Shown here: positions 58,298-64,000 of the stretch, one piece after another | How the letters are laid out: each line of letters begins with the position of its first letter | Numbering within the stretch: position 1 is the stretch's first letter | From: Ananas comosus | Lineage: Eukaryota; Streptophyta; Magnoliopsida; Poales; Bromeliaceae | DNA: 64,000 nucleotides | Assembly (NCBI RefSeq): GCF_001540865.1 | Contig: NC_033629.1 | Coordinates: 3,962,065 to 4,026,064 of the forward strand | Reading direction: 5' to 3' | The notes under the pieces: generated by a model | Told to the model about the DNA's origin: nothing | Databases searched by the model: none | The model's input: only the letters and a program-made list of their open reading frames with translations | Program-made: the position numbers and the translations under genes

Positions 58298-58447
58298 TTG
58301 TTTTTTGAGAGATAGGTAGTATACTACCTGGTTTGTTTATTTAATTTAGAAATAAACTTACCTGGAAATGTGAATCAACTAGGATTCGAACTTGGGACCT
58401 CGTGTACCAGCCACCAAACCCTTTGCCACTTGCCCTAGGGACGGTCG
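58298..58447 (-). mobile_element. tRNA-derived SINE, minus strand, 12-bp TSD
   Basis: On the minus strand: 'cgaccgtccctagggcaagtggcaaagg' (in pieces), B-box-like AAGTTCGAATCC, family body, A-rich tail. TSD TTGATCATTTTT at 58,286-58,297 and 58,448-58,459. Confidence 0.9.
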
Positions 58448-58459
58448 TTGATCATTTTT

Positions 58460-58612
58460 ATTTTTTTTGAGAGAGAGGAATGTAGCATGCTATCTACTTT
58501 GTTTATCTTTTTTACAAATAAACTTAGGTAGAAATGTGAAACAATAGATTCTAAACATGGGATCTCAGATACCAACCACTAAATCTTTTGTCACTTGCGC
58601 TAAGGACGGACA
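58460..58612 (-). mobile_element. tRNA-derived SINE, minus strand, older copy at the same site
   Basis: More diverged family member lying directly beside the previous one. The right flank TTGATCGAATATTTT resembles the left flank sequence TTGATC, so this older copy used the same target and the younger SINE later landed in its left duplication. Confidence 0.8.
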
Positions 58613-58665
58613 GTATTGATCGAATATTTTATTATTATTGTGATAGTATATATCTGTGTGTGGTA

Positions 58666-58703
<38 letters not shown>

Positions 58704-59718
58704 GTGGTTGTTGATTATTTCATCAATTTATCTGGTACATCCAATTTTTTAAAATTTATAAAAAGGCATCTAGATTTATTTCATGAATTTAGCATAAGGT
58801 AACTAAATGGCCATAGTTCATCCCTATTTAATCAAAAAAAAAAAAACTAAATGGTCATAAAACAATAAATAATATATGACAGCAATAAGTTTTTTTGATG
58901 CTAAAAATTAACTATGCCAATAAATTTGACCGCAACTATCATACTTAGTTTTAACAGCCAAATGTCAAAATCAACTTATTTTGTGTTGCAAGACAATATT
59001 TTTGACGTCAAAAGGCCTTTTCCCAGTATCGTTTTTGCCCATAATTTTACTTTTATATCCATTTTAAACTTAGGAATATAAGTTTAACCGGTTAATTACA
59101 AAATTTTTAAAGTTCGACGGACGACATGTTCATTCAAATTGAACTACTCGAATATCAAGTTCTCAATTTTTATTTTTTTTACTTAAATAATATTTTTTCA
59201 GAAAACTTTCTCGTGATCTATAAAAATCTAAACACAGCTCATGATCGGATAGTAATTGACGAATCATTGGCGCTAATCAATGAATTCACTTAAAACATAC
59301 AGATACAACGCCCATGAATCTTGATTGTGACTTGATCCAATCAGCCACCTGCCACTTTGGACATGCTCAGCCCAATTCGATCTTCTATCATTTCGAGCGT
59401 GACTCAGTCCAACCTGATATCCCGCTATACAAGAAGATGCTAGTCACTTTAAGACTTAGTTTGGTATTGAGGCCTATCTAATGCTATTAGATAAAATGGA
59501 GTTGGAGTAAAATCGCATAGGAATATGTATTTGCGCTCTCCGGTGGGACCGCAAGATATTTTCTCATGGTAATTTTTTATCGCACGTAATGCAATTTTCT
59601 CACAATACCAAAGGAAGCCTGAATCAACAGTAATTTGGGTAGCAATTTGATGTTCAATTCAATCCATAAGAATATGGCCCACACCCTCTTATCTTCTAAC
59701 CTCCCAACCACAACTGCC
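58613..59718. other. Intergenic; partly paralogous to 30.6-31.1 kb
   Basis: A GT/GA microsatellite lies at about 58,660-58,703. 58,616-58,990 shares ordered anchors with 30,595-31,080. From about 59,280 the composition becomes more balanced, perhaps the distal HIPL promoter. No gene seen. Confidence 0.45.
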
Positions 59719-59726
59719 TATAAATA
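59719..59726 (+). promoter_or_regulatory. Probable TATA box of the HIPL gene
   Basis: TATAAATA about 290 bases before the ATG at 60,012, preceded by balanced sequence and followed by a CT-rich leader (59,770-59,830), a usual plant arrangement. No transcript evidence is available. Confidence 0.5.
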
Positions 59727-60011
59727 TAAACATAAACACCCTAAAGCAAGCAAACTAAGTGTCAACTCTTTTTATTCTCTTCTTTTGTTTAAGATGCTCT
59801 CTCCTCCCTCCCATTCTTTAATATCTCCCACAAGTCAACACACAATCTCACATATCAAATTTTATTATTATTAAAATGTTTTTCTAACATTCATTATTTG
59901 AGTCGTTCTATATACTTGGTCAACTCCTACACTGTTCCATTGCATGTTTTCTCAATAAAATGGTGGTTACTGTGATCACAATCCCTCTCAAAGGCCCCTC
60001 CTTTGGTCAAT

Positions 60012-63000
60012 ATGAGGTGGGCACCAACAATGGCTCCTCTCCTCCTCGTCCTCATCCTCTTCCTCCTACCCAGTTGCCATTCTTTGCCCCTGTGCACGGA
60101 TTCAAGTGGGTCTTTTTCTTTTTTGTCCTTGTATTGATCCTTTGCGCTTTTTGTGTGTTCGTGTTTGAATCCAATGCTGGTTTGTGTGCTCATGAGCAGA
60201 GTACCCTGTGGCGACGAAGGCGCCGCTGGCGTTCTGCGGCTACGCCAACGGGAGCAGCAGCTGCTGCAATGCGACCGACGACGGTGCGATCGCGAGCCGG
60301 TTCAAGAGCTCGAACATCTCTGACTCCGCTTGCGCCAATGTGGTCAAGTCAATCCTCTGCGCGGTATTGGCCCTGAGCTCTCACAGCTGTATTTTTTTTT
60401 TCAGTGCCCGCCAAGTGCTCGATGAAACGCCGCTTCCGGATTTCTCCTGTTCTTAATTGCTTTTGGGAGTACAAAGAAAGGGTGTTTTTTAAACCCGAAT
60501 GCTCTATGGTTTCTATGTGAAACTATGTATCATGGACGTAGCTATAAGCCTCGCGTGTTCGTGTCTGACACACGTGTGTTCATGTCAGACTCATATCTAC
60601 GTGTTCAGCACTCTTCTATGACGCATCCCATAAAAAAATATATTTTTATTTTACTTTTTTATGCATATATAATGTAAGATGATAGATATCTTGGTTTCTT
60701 GATGAATGCATATAAAATTTTTTGAATGATATAAATAAACTATGTATGGCGGATAGAATTTTTTCTTAAAATATATGAACTGTCAATGAGAATTATATTA
60801 ATATTCATTCGTATGAGAAGTATAACAATATTTTAGCAAAATTAATACTTTATATATAATTTTTTTTGTTATTATATTAATAATACTATATTTTATTAGC
60901 GGTGTTCATACCGTGTCCATATACTAATCCTTTTAAAGTTGTCGAGTCGCCATGACCAAGTCGTATTGTGTCCCCTGCCTTGTGTCCGTGACTCCAAGAT
61001 GCGAAATGACATGATTGTCATCATGCAACTCGGGCAGGGAGGACGTCGGGTTCTTACGGGTCATGATAAAAGCCTCCACTCATGTAATGCAAGATGCTTA
61101 CCACAACATCTTGAATGAGTTTAACACTTCCCTATGATCCCCCTATGTCCTGCCCAATGTTACCTGGAACGGGATATGCTGTGGTGCGTGGTATGGGTAA
61201 GGAAATGTGGTTCACTAGTTTTCAGTATGAGGGAGGTAGGATTAGTCAGAACATTATTCCATGTGGCCTTTTAAAACGTCAATACAGATCGACATTTATA
61301 AAAAGCTAAATAACTTACCTGTATTACCGTATAGTTCTGTACTTTCAATAAGGTTAGATTGTGTATTCTCTCTTCTAATCAAAACCACGTCAAATTTTTT
61401 TCCAATGAGTATGACTCGTTTACTTTACTATATCTAGTAAAACACGCTTCTTTCGGGTAACAAACAAATTAGATCTAGAAAAATCAGAGTACTTCTATGC
61501 TATTCCGGTTTGTCACTTTTTGTGTCCGAATCGAGAACCTGCCAAGAATCAGTACCTTCATTCTGGGTCGCAGTTTGGAGGGGGAGTCTATGATCCCGGT
61601 AACTATGGTCCTGCCAACGCGAGTTGCATGTTGACAACATGGCCATTTTGAGGTTGAAAGCACCAAGGGTTAAAATGCACTAGTCAAGGATCTGAATGTC
61701 TAGATCGCGTGGCATGGAATCTAATCTTCCTACATTCATTATCAAGATTCAAATGGAAAAGTCAAGATTCAAATGGAAAAGTAAGGACAAGGCATCTCCA
61801 TTGTTTATGTGATGGAGATGGGGCCTCCCTAACACCATGAATTGCACTCTGCCAATCTTTTCGGTCCACATGGTGTGAATGAGATCCATTCTGTTTCATG
61901 AATTGCACTTTACACAACCTGAATCTTGACTAGTGCCCCTGCCAATCATTATAAAATTCCAAAACAGGAATTCATATTGGGTTATTATATAATGATCGTA
62001 TTGTTTTGGTCGGTAGTACTTTAATCTTACTGTTTGCATGAGGTAACATGGTTATCCGTTGCAGTCTTTTGTCCTACTTTTATCTGTGTTTCTGGGTAAA
62101 TTGGACAGGGACTCTCCACATTCCAGTGACTTGTTTTGATAACTGATATATCAGATAGTGTTGAGCAGAGGTGTCTCCTACTTGTCAAGTTGCATCATTC
62201 AGTTATGCTTATTTTTCTACTCTTAGAATGGACAGAAGTTTTTCTTGGTTGCTTGTAGGTGCAGGAAAGAAGATTGACATATTTTGATGTCTCCTACTTG
62301 TCAAGTTGCATCATTCAGTTATGATTATTTTTGTACTCTTAGAATGGACAGAAGTTTTTCTTGGTTGCTTGTAGGTGTAGGAAAGAAGACTGACATATTT
62401 TGCGTCATTGAAACTCTTGTTTTCCTTTTAATTCACTTAATCTGTTTGCTATATCATTATCTCTTGAAATTATAGCTCACAAAATATAGCTCGTCGAGTA
62501 GCTGCTTTTGTGTATAATTGAAGATTGTATACTTTTCTGCTGAACTTTTCTTTCTTTGTAACTGTATGTTCTCTTCAACCTAGATTTCAGATTATCTGTA
62601 CTAAGAATCTCCCGAGTCCTAGCTGAAAGTCATTTGAATGAATGAAACACGGAAACACTGGGCTGCTTCGTTTCTCTTTTTGAACATATTAGGTATCTGA
62701 TGTTGTATAAGCAAAGAGTGTCAACTTTGTGAAGCACTTTTTTTCTTGGTCCCTTTTGTGTTTACACATCATAATGCCTCTTTACCATGCATCTGTTGAC
62801 ATTTTTTGTTTTATCTTTCATAGTTTTTTTTTCATAAATAAGGCCATATATTTCCCAATTGTCCTCTCTTGGTTTTCTGTTTATTTGTAAATGCGTAAAG
62901 TATTCAATCTCAATCTATGAACTTGGAGTTGATTTCTTAAGAAAATAAGTCTATTGCATATGCAGAAATGTGATCCATATTCAGGCGACTTATTCAATGT

Positions 63001-64000
63001 CCAACCTAAGCTTCAAACAGTTCCTCTCTTGTGCAACTCAACCATTTCATCAAACTCCGGCAATTCCTCAGATTTCTGTATGACTGTTTGGGACACTTGC
63101 AAGGATGTACCCATAACAAACTCTCCTTTCTCCCAAGGAACTGCTGGATCTTCGTCTAAACTTACCGATACTTATAAATCAGAGTCTGACTTTTGTGCAG
63201 CATTCGGAGGCTCATCTAATGATCAGTTAGTATGCTTCGATGGCACATCGGCTTCATTCAACTTGACCCAAAGCTCTCCCCCTCCAAAAGGTTTGTGTCT
63301 TGAAAGGATTGATAATGGCATGTATCTCAACATGGTTCCTCACCCCGACGGATCAAATCGTGTATTTATAAGCAACCAAGCAGGTAAGATATGGCTGGCT
63401 ACTGTTCCGGAACAAGGATCGGGAGGAAAATTGCAATACGATCAGGCGAATCCCTTTCTTGATTTGACTGATGTTGTTCATTTTGAAAATGAGTTTGGGC
63501 TGCTCGGTCTCGCATTTCATCCCAAATTTGCAGCCAACGGTCGTTTCTTTGTTTCATATAGTTGCGACAAATCTCAGTCATCCAGATGTTCCGGAAGATG
63601 TTCATGTAATTCTGATATTAACTGTGATCCTTCAAAGCTCGGCATGGATAATGGTGCTCAGCCATGCCAGTACAATAGTGTCATTGCAGAATATACTGCT
63701 AATAGTTCCTCATCGACACCTTCCACGGTATGTGTAAATATCTTTCTTTTCTTCTTCTTTTTTTCCTTCGCCTCAACATTTAGTGCTGTTTATCTATAGC
63801 TGACTAATGGACAAAACATGTTCAACAACAATGTTCTATGCAAGTTTTCTTTTTTCCTTCAGACAAAAACAGCCAATCCGATTGAAGTCAGAAGGATATT
63901 TACAATGGGGCTCCCGTATACAACTCATCATGGAGGGCAAATACTTTTCGGGCCTGCAGATGGATATCTGTATTTCATGATGGGAGATGGTGGCAATGTA
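60012..64000 (+). CDS. HIPL1: HIPL (hedgehog-interacting-protein-like) gene, 5' part, runs off window
   Basis: Secreted/cell-surface protein of the plant HIPL1/HIPL2 family, with a Cys-rich N-terminal domain and a PQQ-dependent glucose/sorbosone dehydrogenase-like beta-propeller; the reaction in plants is not established. Exons: 60,012-60,105; 60,200-60,363; 62,966-63,727; 63,863 to the window edge. All introns are GT-AG and phases agree. So far 386 codons. Residues 1-24 (MRWAPTMAPLLLVLILF..) form a signal peptide, then LPLCTDS, CGYANGSSSCCNATDD, a Cys-rich stretch (KCDPYSGDLF, FCMTVWDTC) and, from LCLERIDNGMYLNMVPHPDG, the propeller (NEFGLLGLAFHPKF, THHGGQILFGPADGYLY). Intron 2 is long (2,602 bases). 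I chose the first ATG that gives a signal peptide in phase with exon 2. HIPL1 versus HIPL2 cannot be settled; the 3' end is missing. Confidence 0.92.
60364..62965 (+). other. HIPL intron 2 (2.6 kb)
   Basis: Donor GTATTGG after ...LCA and acceptor ATATGCAG before KCDPYSG. It holds balanced, partly GC-richer text at 60,940-61,290 and 61,490-61,680 of unknown origin, possibly transposon fragments. A tandem duplication of period 116 covers 62,172-62,287 and 62,288-62,401. No nested gene was recognised. Confidence 0.75.
62172..62401. repeat. Tandem duplication, period 116, in HIPL intron 2
   Basis: Both copies contain 'tgtctcctacttgtcaagttgcatcattcagttatg' (in pieces) through 'ggaaagaaga.tgacatatttt' with only a handful of substitutions, so the duplication is fairly recent. 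Confidence 0.92.

Noticed and set aside
59960..60376. 138-codon frame overlapping the HIPL start
   Set aside because: Wrong frame through exon 1 and intron 1; the spliced HIPL model explains the region.
62284..62475. 63-codon frame in HIPL intron 2
   Set aside because: Arises from the second copy of a tandem duplication; hydrophobic low-information sequence with no conserved domain.

Overview
This is plant nuclear DNA, most likely from a monocot. The supporting signs are GC-rich genes with GT-AG introns in AT-rich, transposon-packed DNA, several plant-specific MITE classes, a Cassandra-type TRIM and a tRNA-derived SINE family. The repeat style makes me think of pineapple (Ananas) or a relative, but that is recollection, not proof. 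No prokaryotic, organellar or viral gene cluster is visible.

Genes are few. (1) Three paralogous two-exon AAA-ATPase genes of the plant BCS1-like family (ASD / OM66 / HSR4 type): copy 1 at 16,620-18,155 (+), copy 2 at 22,123-23,792 (+, riddled with 1-base indels) and copy 3 at 41,965-43,550 (-, the only copy intact as sequenced). They share the exon structure, the intron position and a TATA/5'-leader block. Short paralogous intergenic blocks (5.3-6.3 kb with 37.1-37.9 kb; 6.2-7.2 kb with 19.8-20.7 kb) suggest that whole segments were duplicated with the genes. (2) A HIPL (hedgehog-interacting-protein-like, PQQ/glucose-sorbosone dehydrogenase-like) gene starts at 60,012 and runs off the right edge.

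Everything else is intergenic and mostly transposon-derived. 0-5 kb: gypsy LTR pieces and a decayed Copia element with a gag relic. 5-16 kb: duplicated intergenic DNA, a MULE-like element, a cluster of palindromic-end MITEs and a three-level nest (MITE > 9-bp-TSD MULE-like element > complete Cassandra element with 5S-rRNA-like LTRs). 19-31 kb: SINEs, copy 2 of the ATPase and a suspicious duplicated block around gypsy LTR pieces. 32-41 kb: hAT, CACTA, MULE and other MITEs. 43-53 kb: LINE relics on both strands, a small Helitron and a five-unit tandem array of about 350 bp period. 53-59 kb: a solo LTR inside a MITE, further copies of that MITE, and two SINEs stacked at one site.

Assembly quality matters here. 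There are four N runs (9,295-10,222; 11,669-12,118; 12,785-13,604; 26,785-26,809) and six single Ns (about 2,776, 16,827, 28,799, 34,880, 41,294, 45,958). At least three of the single Ns look like hidden joins where sequence is missing or duplicated. The breaks in ATPase copy 1 and probably those in copy 2 may be assembly or read artefacts. I found no convincing new biological system; the best leads are nested transposon structures, repeat evolution and the young ATPase cluster.
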